A DNA stretch of 64,000 bases from Fagopyrum homotropicum (Eukaryota > Streptophyta > Magnoliopsida > Caryophyllales > Polygonaceae). Below the pieces are notes generated by a model that was given only the letters and a program-made list of their open reading frames with translations, ran no database searches and was not told the origin of the DNA. A program made the position numbers and the translations under genes. The stretch spans positions 158,210,409-158,274,408 of the forward strand of contig BSWB01000002.1 of NCBI GenBank assembly GCA_033239125.1, written 5' to 3'. Positions 21,759 to 31,069 of this stretch are shown piece after piece; position 1 is the first letter of the stretch, and each line of letters opens with the position of its first letter.

Positions 21759-23412
21759 TCAGTGCTGGGGTTGGGTGGGTAGTGCTGGGGGAGGTTGGGA
21801 GGGTGGTGCTGGGGCACACTGTGTCCCTAATAGAGTCGGTTTTCGGGGATTGATTGGTTGGGGGGGTTGAGATGTGGCTGTGGATGGGATAGTGCTAGTC
21901 TCACCCTTAGAGATGGGGTTGATTGTTTGGTTGAGGACTGGCTGTTTGGAGAAATGGTTCGACGAGGAGGGCAAAATCCGGCGTGATTTGTCTGGAGTAG
22001 GTAGAATTGGAGGTAGTGGTTTGGGATTTTTATTGTGAGCCAGACGAAAGCCCTCAGCGCAACCCAAGTCCGGAGGGCTCAAGGGGACACCAGGCCTGCA
22101 TTTATGCCCGAAGACGAGGCACTTGGAGCAATGCTCCGGCAGCCAGTCAAATGTGATCTTCTGGGTAATGATCTCATCCTCCGGACCAAGGAAAGTGATT
22201 TCCCGGAGAAGCGGTTTGGATGCAGAGATTTCAACCAAGATACGGGCATGGCCAAGCCGGTTGTGGTTAGCGGAGCATTGGTCAGTGAGGAGAGGGATAC
22301 CAATAGCGGAGCCAATCTTAGCCCGCATATGGGCAGACCAGAATCTATAGTCGAGGTTAGAGAGTGTAGCCCATACCGGAATGGAGGAGAGGCTGGAGTA
22401 GCTTAGATCCATTCCGTGAACCCACCGCTTGAGGAGGAGGGTGGAGGATCCATTGATAAGCCATGGGCTTCCCGAGAGGATGGAGAGGAGATCTTCTTCA
22501 GAAGAGAAGTGGAGGACGAAGATGCCATGATCGTTCCGCAGGATTCTCGGATTGGAGATGGAGTTCCAAGTGGATCCAGCAAAAGAGACCATCTTGTTGT
22601 ACGCAATAGGGGAACCCAAAGGGAAGCCAATGAGCGTGTGGGCCCAGCGGGAGACAGGCTCGGCAATGTCATCCTCAGAGAATTGAATAACGCCGTCTTC
22701 GAAACCAGGAGTGAAGGCAAGTGGCACGTGGTTCCAAGCGGATCCAGCCGAAAGGATTTCCTTAAAGGTAGCACGTGAGGCGCCAGTAGTAGGGGGGCAA
22801 TTAATTGTGTCTGGGGAATGTGAGAGGGGGGGGTGTGGGTCCAGAGGAGGTGAGATAGGGGGGATCTGAAGGGTTTGCGTTAGGGTTTTGGGGCGGAGGG
22901 GGAGATGAAGAGTTTGGCAGGCAAAGCAGCCCAGTGTTTTGCGTGCCGATTGTCGGGAGGGGGTTGGGAGGGGGTTGAACGGTACCAAGCGGGCATGGGA
23001 GGGCAATGCTGGTGGAGCCGTTTGCATCAACCGGAGCCACAACCTCCGGTACAGGGAGGTTAGCGCCCGGACTGGGACAGTTTTTAGTTTGGTTAGTGGG
23101 GAGAGGTGGGAATTCATTCAGCGAGGCGGTAAGGGCAACCTGTTTGGAAATTCTGAGATTGTTAGTCCGGATAAGATCTTCCGGCACCGGGTCGAAGGGG
23201 CTTGGCGGGGAGGAGGGCGAGCCAGGTTTGGATGGGGTTTTGGATCGGTTGGAGAGTTCGGAGATCTTAATCGAGAGCTGCTTGGATCGTTTCGCTCCTC
23301 CCATGGAGAAGGGGTGGAGGGGAGCCGACGGGAGGGGTGGCGGGGAGCCAACGGGGGGGTGGAGGCCGGCGGGGGCCGACTCCAGGGGGGAGGTATCCGG
23401 CGTCGTAGTCAC
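21759..23412 (-). pseudogene. LINE ORF1: DUF4283/zinc-knuckle RNA-binding protein
   Basis: Probable RNA-binding chaperone of the LINE. The N-terminal part (23412-22801) has MGGAKRSKQLSIKISELSN, a conserved start in this LINE family, then a Pro/Ser-rich linker. The second frame (to 21759) carries DUF4283 (FKEILSAGSAWNHVPLAFTPGF, VIQFSEDDIAEPVSRW, GFPLGSPIAYNKM, GIFVLHFSSEEDLLSIL, PVWATLSNLDYRFWS), IGIPLLTDQCSA and an intact zinc knuckle HCSKCLVFGHKC, ending in a Pro-rich tail. The two frames overlap and must be joined by a one-base shift. The G8 run at about 22827-22835 is the likely slippage site. Total about 550 residues if joined. Confidence 0.88.
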
Positions 23413-23480
23413 CCAGAGAGAGCAACTTCAGAGCGTTTATTGTAATGTTCGGTTGTTTTGTGTGTTGAGATTGGCTTATC

Positions 23481-23495
23481 ATGATATTAGAACTT
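23481..23495. repeat. Target-site duplication of LINE 18089-23480 (5' side)
   Basis: ATGATATTAGAACTT, perfect copy of 18074-18088. Confidence 0.95.
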
Positions 23496-24230
23496 ACAAA
23501 TCAAATACTATAAAGTACTACCATATGTTACGCTAAAATTAACTTTATATGCACTTCATCGAAGAAATCATTCAAATACTATAGTTGGATACCCTTCCTT
23601 CGGTCAAATTTCCTATATGAATACTCTAGGTAGGAATTACCTTCGTCCATTACCGTTGGTCGGAATTTTGCTATTTAATTGTAGGTCAACCTTCGTCAAT
23701 TACTGTTGGTCGGAATACCCCATTAATAATGTCCGGTCCAAAATTTTCTAGTCAAAATAACCTTGTCGGGATAACCTCTAATCAGAATGCCATTATAAAC
23801 ACAACATTAGAGTTCTCAACCTCAAAATACCCCACTTTAAAATGTACTAAATAAAAGCCCATCGAAATTTTTTTTGTTAAAATCCCCTAGTCGGAATTCT
23901 CTATATGAAACCTTCCGGATCGTAATTGTCCTAGTTAGGAAATAACAACAAATGCAAGTTGACTTATTAAGAGAACATATCAAAATAGCTTCGATATCTC
24001 CAATTTGACGTGGACGACTATATATATATTCATTTCAAATCATGTACGCGGTATTTCGATTTCTGGGTCGTAGTTCTCCTAATAGAAAATATTTATCTAA
24101 GTTTCGTTTCATAATAGGTTCTCTCCCATTTTTTTAGTTGTTTTTATTGATTATTAATTTCAAGTAGTTTTAATGAATAAAAATAATAATGACTCCTAAT
24201 TTCTGTAATTACCATTCTATCCTTTAACCT
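23496..24230 (+). repeat. Duplicated upstream segment (copy A, right)
   Basis: Non-coding DNA matching 57085-57128 plus 60965-61090, and 36435-36650 plus 42255-43400. It contains spaced 'GGTCGGAAT' and 'AGTCGGAATT' motifs in imperfect tandem (23610-23950). It is uninterrupted here, so it serves as the empty-site reference for several insertions in the other copies. Confidence 0.75.
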
Positions 24231-24280
24231 ACCTATATATATATATATACTCCACGTACCTCATACCCTACAAATCCATT
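24231..24280 (+). promoter_or_regulatory. Putative core promoter of gene A
   Basis: TATATATATATATA (24235-24250) followed 12-30 bp later by CTCATACCCTACAAATCC. The same arrangement, including the downstream leader, is conserved before gene B (43895-43950). That supports a real promoter and transcription start. Confidence 0.55.
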
Positions 24281-24319
24281 CTTCTCTAACATCTTCCTCG
24301 CAGCAGTCATCTCTTTTCT

Positions 24320-24430
24320 TTAACCCTCAACTTCTCCGATCTTCTCTTCCTGTTTCAAATCTACTAAGAAGACTCCTCAATTTTCTCCGATCTTCTCTTC
24401 CTGTTTCGAATTAACTAAGAAGAAGACTCC
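24320..24430 (+). repeat. Tandem duplication in the gene A leader
   Basis: The segment TCCGATCTTCTCTTCCTGTTTC...ACTAAGAAG...GACTCCTC occurs twice, offset by about 54 bp. Gene B carries only one full copy. Confidence 0.7.
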
Positions 24431-24501
24431 TCTCTTCTGTTTTGACCCAACTAAGAAGAAGACCAAAAGGCAGGATCGGAGTTTGGTTCTACTCGATCGA
24501 C

Positions 24502-25401
24502 ATGGACGGTCGGTCGCAGATGAGATCGTCGGATTGTTATTATCTGAGCACCACCGCAATACGGTAACTACTGAATATATACTCTAAATCCATAAATATC
24601 TTTATATTTGTAGTTGTTTTTGAAGCTAATACACTGATTTTACTATACTTTTAGGTTTTTGCAGATCTGGTATCACGGATCTGGCTTAATAATGAATAAG
24701 ATCAAGGATCGATTGATCCTCGAAGTCGAGGTTTACTGTAGCAACTGGATTGTTCAAAGAATGAGGTAAAACATCACTTACTACCTTGTTTATACATCAT
24801 CGCCTTGTCAATTACTATTATCCGAGTATGGATCGAGAAAGCATGAGTAAAAAATGGCTACAACATTTTTGAACAACTCACGTCAGCTTCAAATCATTGA
24901 TCAATAATATTCATAAAAACTATTTAGAAATCAATGAATTTTGGTGATAATACTTATAAATTATTTAATATTATAGATGTATGCTATGAGGTGATCCTCC
25001 AATCGTAGTACCTAAGCATCAAGTCTCTACAAATCATTGATCAATAAATTTTGTTCAAACTCTATGACAGGATGAGCAAATTATGTATTAATTACCATCG
25101 AATAACAAACCCCAAAATAAGGTATTACATTGTCTAGAAATTCTCCACTCGATCGTATACAAAACACCATAATAATATTCTTATAAAAGTCTTATTGTTA
25201 TTTTGTGTGCAGATATTTCTACATTAGGATTGCTTCTATCGAAAAGTTATTACGTCCATATACAAAACTGCGTAGGAAGAAGGGACTATTATTGTGTTGT
25301 ATGAAAAACAACACAATGCAATTGATAGAGGCAAAGACTGTTTTGTCTGTCCATATACCTCATTCAGTGTTGTGGTTGCTTAAAGTCCTTTCACACAGCA
25401 G
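24502..25401 (+). CDS. Gene A: unrecognised split gene, three joined exons
   Basis: I do not recognise this protein. The exons are 24502-24563 (ATG to ..ACG/GTAACT), 24655-24765 (TTTTAG/G.. to ATGAG/GTAAAA) and 25213-25401 (GTGCAG/A.. to AGCAG/GTAACA). All borders are GT-AG. All three exons end in phase 2, and the frame is open across every junction for about 120 codons. Visible segments are MDGRSQMRSSDCYYLS, FLQIWYHGSGLIMNKIKDR, EVEVYCSNWIVQ and RIASIEKLLRPYTKLRRKKG, which is basic. There is no signal peptide or clear domain. The 3' end of the gene is uncertain; downstream DNA has F-box-like repeats with stops. Exons 1 and 2 are conserved in gene B (44124-44404). Gene A may be the live or most recently live copy, but pseudogene status cannot be excluded. 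Confidence 0.5.
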
Positions 25402-25868
25402 GTAACAAACCATGTTTTTCATGCTCTAATAATGTTTACACTCACTAGTAGCATGAATTGTTGTGGTTCTATATGATTTGATCAACTAGACATTCTCTAG
25501 ATGGCTTTTTGCATATAATACATGATCAAAGTGAAGAACAATGATGTTAGTTCTTTTTTTTTTTTTTGGTTTTAGTTATATATCCATTTATTTCTTGTGC
25601 ATGGTCTTGATATCAAGTCTTTTTGTTATCTGATAAGGACCATTTTTTAATGGTTGTGATATAATTCTTTATTCCCCTTCTATTGAATTCTTCTTTTGTT
25701 TAGATATTTTTCTATTGAATTCTTCTTTTATTCTTCTTATTTACCTAGGGTGATGAGTTATTATATTATCAGATGGTAATAGTTTAACATCTAGAAGTAT
25801 CAGTGATTATGTTGCTATAAATTCCTTAAGCCTTTTGTTGTAGATTCTTATTTTGTTTTATTATTCTT
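25402..25868. other. Intron or intergenic DNA of gene A
   Basis: AT-rich. The stretch at 25455-25540 ('ttgttgtggttctatatgatttgatcaactagac') recurs at 30685-30750, part of paralogous fragment A'. Confidence 0.55.
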
Positions 25869-25922
25869 GAATCAGATAAAAGAAGAAAATGCAATTCAAG
25901 AGCGTCCTAAACGTTTAAAAAC

Positions 25923-26366
25923 ATCAGTGGCCTTATAACCTCAGATCGATGGGTGTGTGACAACATAGATCAACATCCCAGTGACATGCTTGCACTTATT
26001 TTGGATAAACTTATGATTGAAGATTCAATTTCAACCTGCATTTTGTCGGAATGTTGGATGAAGTTGTGGAGGTACAAGACTCGTGTGTTTTTTTTACCGT
26101 AATTGGGCCAAAAAAGGAAATTGGGTTTTTAGTGCAGCAAAATCATCAGTGACCTTTGCACCTCATATTAATGAGTGTAACTACATAATTCAGCTTCATG
26201 ATGACATTCTTGGACTAATAATGGATACACTTTCAAAGGAAGACGCAGTACCAACTTGCATTCTCGTGAAAAAGGTGAAGGTATTTGTGGAGGTACAAGA
26301 CTTATGTTGTTTTTGACGATAATTGGGCGAAAAGACGGGAAGTTATGATTTTTGGTGTAGCAATTC
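25923..26366 (+). pseudogene. Two tandem F-box-like segments
   Basis: The first copy reads DNIDQHPSDMLALILDKLMIEDSISTCILSECWMKLWRY in three overlapping stretches (25965-26075). This fits the F-box pattern LPDD.L..IL..L...DA.RT..LS.RW..LW seen at the N-terminus of plant F-box/FBD proteins. The second copy (26145-26310) reads LHDDILGLIMDTLSKEDAVPTCILVKK, then degenerates. The copies are offset by 222 bp. Upstream, ERPKRLKTS resembles the basic lead-in of such proteins but a stop follows. F-box proteins recruit substrates to SCF ubiquitin ligases. No substrate-binding repeats follow here, so this is a remnant. Related DNA lies at 44940-45200 in gene B. Confidence 0.6.
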
Positions 26367-27185
26367 GATTGTTCAAAAATATCATTTAAGTGACTTGTAT
26401 ATCCTAGATACCTATGTAGATATTTTGTGCTCGATTTGGTTATTCAACCTACACTCCAAGGTATTTGTGGAGGTACAATTCAATTGTTCAACTTAAAGTC
26501 AACTTTTATTATAGCAATTCGATTTTTCAAAAATAGGTAATATATCTATTTTTTAATAAAAGGGTAAATTAGTATAAATTTAAAGATTTGAATATACAGA
26601 GAGCCAAAAGTGTACAAACAAACAACAAAAAGCTAGTGCAGTTAGTAGTGGAAGGATGAGACTTTTTGTAGATAGCAATCTCTATAGATAGCAGCATGTC
26701 TAGCCATCCACCTATGTAAATATTTCGTGATAAATTTAGTGAAAGTAGACATAATCAAATCTTTAATTATGTAGTATGGAAGATTTAATTTGGTGAAATT
26801 TAGAGGTAGACAATTCCATTATGGGTTTGTCTCATGAGTTCGTGCAATTTCCTCAAATCTATGGTTCCAAACACTTTTGTCAAGTCACTTTCTTAATCGA
26901 TCAAGTAAGTCTCACTTGATTATAATGATTTCTTAAGGTGGCACGTGTGACTAGGAAGAGCTTTAGTATAACCAAGGGAGGTGTCTTGTAAACTTATTCA
27001 TCTAGAAATCTATGTATAAAGGCATTGATGATGTCTAGCTGATGTAAAGGTCAAGCATGAGCAAAAGTGAGAGCCAAAAGAACTCAAATTGTAGTAAATT
27101 TCGCTATAAGAGAAAAGGTGCGTTTATAATATTTATCTTTCACTTGATTATACACCCACTTAGAACTAATAGTTTTATTTCCAAA
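26367..27185. other. AT-rich DNA downstream of gene A, no gene
   Basis: Shares blocks with 45230-45900 downstream of gene B, for example 'cctatgtaaatattt.gtgat.aattta' and 'atggttccaaacacttttgtcaag'. The duplication therefore extends past the gene. The ORF at 27057 is the lead-in to a LINE fragment. Confidence 0.6.
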
Positions 27186-27189
27186 GGGA

Positions 27190-27775
27190 AGGGAAGTGAG
27201 TTCCCTATAGAAGTATATGACAAGCTCCGGTCCTGGAACTTGATCACGAATGACACTTGCCAACTATGTCACAACTCTAGTGAGAACGACGACCATCTTT
27301 GGCATCATTGTAGCTACAGCTCACTTGTCCTTGACATCGTCTCTCGTTGGACCCGAACCCCCTACCCTGCTCCCTACCTCAATAACCTTTGGCTCTGGCT
27401 GGAATCCTGGACTACCCGTAAGCCTAACCCTATGGATACGATTAGAATCGGGTCTATCATCTCATTCATTTACCACACTTGGAGAGCTAGAAACAACATT
27501 GTATATAACAACACCTTTACCAGGGCTGTTGATTGCGCAGCAGAGATCATTAGGTCCACCAAACACCACCTAGAATACCGCTGGAAATGCAGCACTGTGG
27601 ACAGGGCAGACATTACCCTCCTTCTCACGAGCCTCGCCTAACTCCTTCACTCTATGGCACCTATAATTGCTCTTGTTTTTGCTGTTTGAATTTGATCTGT
27701 TGATCCTTGCTTATGCAACCTTATGTACTTGTAAATTCTACCCCCTCAATACAATTAACATTTCAAAAAAAAAAT
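27190..27775 (+). mobile_element. 5'-truncated LINE (zf-RVT end and poly(A))
   Basis: A plus-strand frame to 27641 contains LRSWNLITNDTCQLC, NDDHLWHHCSYSSLVLDIVSRW, and FIYHTWRARNNIVYNNTF, the zf-RVT C-terminus of the LINE family. A 3' tail ending CAATACAATTAACATTTC and an A-run at 27766-27775 follow. Only the last 0.6 kb of a LINE was inserted. The 5' junction is approximate and I could not confirm a target duplication. Confidence 0.85.
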
Positions 27776-27924
27776 AATAAATAAGAAGGTTGTTATAATC
27801 AAGTCCGTTAGACTTCATCATGTATATACACATGTATCCTTTACATGAATGACATGAGAGTTTATGGTTTCCACTTCACATCCTTTACATGAATGACATG
27901 AGAGTTTATGGTTTCCACTTCACA
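27776..27924 (+). mobile_element. Partial 5' LTR of a Ty1/copia element
   Basis: Ends in ...CACTTCACA immediately before a primer-binding site. The final 88 bp is a 44 bp tandem duplication (27837-27880 and 27881-27924), both copies ending CACTTCACA. The left part of the LTR is missing or merges with the LINE junction. Confidence 0.65.
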
Positions 27925-27935
27925 TGGTATCAGAG
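27925..27935 (+). other. Primer-binding site (initiator tRNA-Met type)
   Basis: TGGTATCAGAG, complementary to the 3' end of plant initiator tRNA-Met, at the LTR/internal junction as in most copia elements. Confidence 0.85.
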
Positions 27936-28035
27936 TACATGGTGCTTTTTACAGTCTTTGATTGAAATTTCGATCAATACAAATCTTAATTTCTAAACAC
28001 GTCTTCTTCCTTCAATCCCTTATTGGCTTTTGATT

Positions 28036-29690
28036 ATGGAGCCTAATCCACAAAATACTGGAGCGAAGCGAATAATCCTATTGTCGACCCTATTCAGAAT
28101 TATCATAAATTTTATGGCTTACGTTCACAATCAATTCAAGAAGAAGATTAGAGGTTGTTCATCACAAGAACTTTTCAAGAACTTTTTCATCTTCATGGCA
28201 TTGTTCATCACAAGTCTACATCTTATGTTCCTCAACAAAATCCTCGTGTTGAGAGGAAGCATTTCCATCTTTTAGAGATTGTTCGGGCTATCAAATTGCA
28301 TGCTGGTTTACCCCTTTTTCTCTAGGGAGAGTGCATTCTTACTCATACATATTTAATTAATTTAATGCCTTCTCTTATCCTCCAATGGAAATCAGCCTTT
28401 GAAATCTTGCATCAAACCAAGTCTTCCCATCATTATCTGCGAGTTATTGGTTGTTTATGCTTCACAACTCTTCCTTACAAAGATAAATTGGAGATTGTTT
28501 GCTCTCCTTGTGTTTTCCTGGGTTATCCTCTAGGACAAAAAGCTTATATACTCGATCCTCAATTTATCCACCAATAAGGTTGTGATTAGTTGTCATGTTA
28601 TTTTTCAAGAGCATATTCTTCCACTTAAGTTGCCTCCTTCATCCCCTCCTTCTATCCCTTCGTCTTCTTTACCACTTGTTTCACCTGCTCGTGATCCGGT
28701 TCTTACACCTCCTACTTCACAATCTCCTAGTTTTCATACTTCTTCTCTCCATTGTTCTTCTCCTATACCTACACTTGATATTACTTCTTATCCTTCCTCT
28801 TCTTCTACCTCTTTTTTTTTTCATCCTATCAATGTCCCTTTTGCTTCATCACCTCCTTCATCCACCATTACACCTCCTGTTCCACCACAAAGACCTACTC
28901 GAGCAATTCATAAACCTGTTTACCTACAAGATTATGCTTGTGCTTATTTTAATTCTCATCATGCCCTTTCTTTGTTTGATTTATCATCTCATTCAGATGA
29001 TTTTATTCATTCCTTTTGTACAGTCCTCACTTCTTTCGAGCCCTCACATTACAACCAAGCTAAAACTTCTCATTCTTGGCTCGATGCCATGGCCACATAA
29101 TTACAAGCCTTAGAGCTTAATGACACTTGGGAGGTTGTTCCACCCCACCAGGGAAAGTTGCTATTGGATCTAAGTGCAGTGGGTATATTAACTTAAAAAC
29201 CGGCCAGATGGATCTATTGAAAGGTACAAGGCTCAATTGGTTGTCAAGGGCTACAATCAAGTTAAGAACAAAGATTACAAGCACACTTTCTCTCCAAAGT
29301 TGACTACCATTCGTGTAGTCTTGGCTTTAGCAGCTGCTCATGCTTGGACAATTCATTTGTTGGATATAAACAATGCCTTCTTACATGGCTTTCTAGATGA
29401 AGAATTCTATATGCTTCCTCCTCATGGTTATAACAAGGCTCCTTCTGGACATGTTTGTCGCCTGAAGAAGTCTCTTTATGGCTTAAACAACCTAGTCGCC
29501 AGTGGAATATTGAACTCACTAAGCTACTTCTTACTTGTAGATATTCACCAAGACTATTCTCTCTTCATTAAGAGATCATCATCCAACCTTACCTCGGTTT
29601 TGGTTTATGTTGATGATGTTCTCATCACACGAGATAATCCATCTGATATTACCTTTCTTAAAGCTCAGTTGCAAGATGGTTGAGATTCAG
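28036..29690 (+). pseudogene. Ty1/copia integrase-RT fragment
   Basis: After a gag-like start (MEPNPQNTGA at 28036) a large internal deletion leads straight to the end of integrase. There, HHKSTSYVPQQNPRVERKH (28200-28270) and LRVIGCLCFTTLPYKDK (28438-28490) match the copia HQ...TPQQNG..ERKHRHLLE and FGCLCY signatures. A Pro/Ser-rich linker follows (28600-28930). Reverse transcriptase follows with LVVKGYNQ, FSPKLTTIRVVLALAAAHAW, LDINNAFLHGFLDEEFYMLPP, CRLKKSLYGL and the catalytic YVDD (29607). It stops at 29683, so the RT C-terminus and RNase H are absent. Frames shift near 28580 and 29100. Confidence 0.88.
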
Positions 29691-30290
29691 TTTCAGCAGG
29701 TCATGGGCTACCCGTTTGACCCTTCTCTACATCCATACGTGCCACCACCACCACCACCGGATTGGGATTAGAGGTTGCAGGATTTCTTTATTTCTTTATT
29801 ATGCAGCTCGACTTATGTCTGGTGAGTATCTTGTTTCTTTAGACTTATTTGACCCATTGGGACAATGTGTCCCAAGTATGGGGTATGCGGATATGTATTT
29901 GACATTTGATGTATGACTTGTATGACTATTTCTATTTATGATTTTCTTATGCTCTTTGTGCTTATCTGAGACTACATGCATGCATACAGGTTATTTGATT
30001 GAGAAAAACGTCAAAAACTGGTTTAAATAAAAAATTTTGACCTCGACCGGGATGATTCTGGCCGAACGAGGTGATTCACCTCGGTTGACTTAGAACATCT
30101 CGACCGAGGTGGTTTAACTGAGAAAGTTTTCGAAATCATTTTTGTGCTTCTTCTCTGGATATGACCTCGATCAGTGAAGATTTTGTTTGCATATTGGTTT
30201 TGAAATCTTTATATACTTGAAAGGTTTTATAATATGTTTAAGTTGCTAAAATCATTAATCAATAATACTTAGAAATACTATTTAGAAATA
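29691..30290. other. Unassigned DNA
   Basis: Contains a (CCA)n run at 29742-29759 and several CCTCGACCG/CGAGGTGG motifs near 30040-30110, possibly LTR-derived. No coding region was recognised. Confidence 0.4.
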
Positions 30291-30770
30291 AATGAATTTT
30301 GATCAATAATATTTATATATATTGTTTTTGCTCCACTTTTAGTTGGTGTTGGTTTCTTCGGTGTCACCCACCGGTGATTCGAACACGAAATGCAAGTGTG
30401 ATGAAGATGGCTTGTTGAGCATTGAGAGCATATTGGAGCTCCAAAGAGTGAGTCTTCCTTTTCTCAACTTCTGTCCCTCAAATATTTATATATATTGGAG
30501 CATATTGACTGTGATTGTGTACTTCACTCGATTCTCATTTAGTTAAATGTGTCATTCAAATGTGTTTTGTTTGTATTATTAGCCTTCGTTGTTCTTTGTG
30601 GATTCACCCATTTTCTCAACTTCTGGCCCTCAAATAGTAAGACGTTTTTCTTTTTTTTCTTTTTTTTTACTATTATCTTGAATGTTGTGATTCTATATGA
30701 TTTGATCACCTAGACCTTTTCTAGATGAAGTATTGCACAATATATGATAGGAGTGAGTCTTCCTTTTTTT
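30290..30770 (+). pseudogene. Paralogous gene fragment A'
   Basis: 30290-30340 resembles 24905-24960 in gene A. The exon-like 30343-30448 includes KCKCDEDGLLSIESILELQR, ends AAGAG/TGAG, and corresponds to 44815-44882 in gene B (RCKCDEDGLWNAESILEF). 30685-30760 matches 25455-25540. Mixed order suggests a third, rearranged copy of the gene A/B family. No domain was recognised. Confidence 0.5.
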
Positions 30771-30863
30771 ACATTCATATAAGATGCTTTTTATAAGTTG
30801 TTTTTATTTTTATTTTAATTTTTATAGAATTTTTCATGTTGTAAAAAAGGTTAATTTATCTTA

Positions 30864-30881
30864 TTCTCATTGCATTATTTG

Positions 30882-30913
<32 letters not shown>

Positions 30914-30931
30914 CAAATAATGCAATGAGAA
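30864..30931. repeat. 68 bp perfect palindrome with (TA)n centre
   Basis: The arms TTCTCATTGCATTATTTGC and its reverse complement flank an uninterrupted TA tract. This is an AT-rich, cruciform-capable sequence. Confidence 0.95.
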
Positions 30932-31054
30932 ACATATTGATGTGCATCTTTTACAAAATCATTTCGGCCATTTGTCTCATTCTAAGCTGCATCACATTGA
31001 TATTGGCTATAAGTCTAAACTTTCTAAATTAGACTGTCAAGCATGTATTTTATC
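30900..31054 (+). pseudogene. Ty1/copia GAG-pre-integrase fragment (left half)
   Basis: Reads FGHLSHSKLHHIDIGYK and LDCQACILSKQHI, the copia GAG-pre-integrase block ending at the integrase zinc-binding cysteines. It is cut by a LINE whose target duplication includes the KQHI codons, and continues at 34254. Confidence 0.8.
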
Positions 31055-31069
31055 AAAGCAACATATATT
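31055..31069. repeat. Target-site duplication of LINE 31070-34238 (left)
   Basis: AAAGCAACATATATT, identical to 34239-34253. Confidence 0.95.

Larger units (their letters stand above)
18089..23480 (-). mobile_element. Full-length L1-clade LINE
   Basis: A 5,392 bp minus-strand non-LTR retrotransposon bounded by a perfect 15 bp target duplication. The poly(A) appears as a T-run at 18089-18105. From 5' (23480) to 3' it has a short leader, ORF1 (23412-21759) and ORF2 (21731-18236). The 3' untranslated tail is short. It is the least decayed of the LINEs here: ORF1 has one frameshift and ORF2 one. The insertion lies in duplicated segment copy A; the flanking DNA resumes at 23496. Confidence 0.95.

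Noticed and set aside
18792..23536. Many plus-strand ORFs of 80-180 codons across 18.8-23.5 kb
   Set aside because: Antisense shadows of the minus-strand LINE ORF1 and ORF2.
28595..29113. 172-codon Leu/Ser-rich ORF parallel to the copia linker
   Set aside because: Frame-shifted reading of the Pro/Ser-rich copia integrase-RT linker; composition fits a shadow frame.
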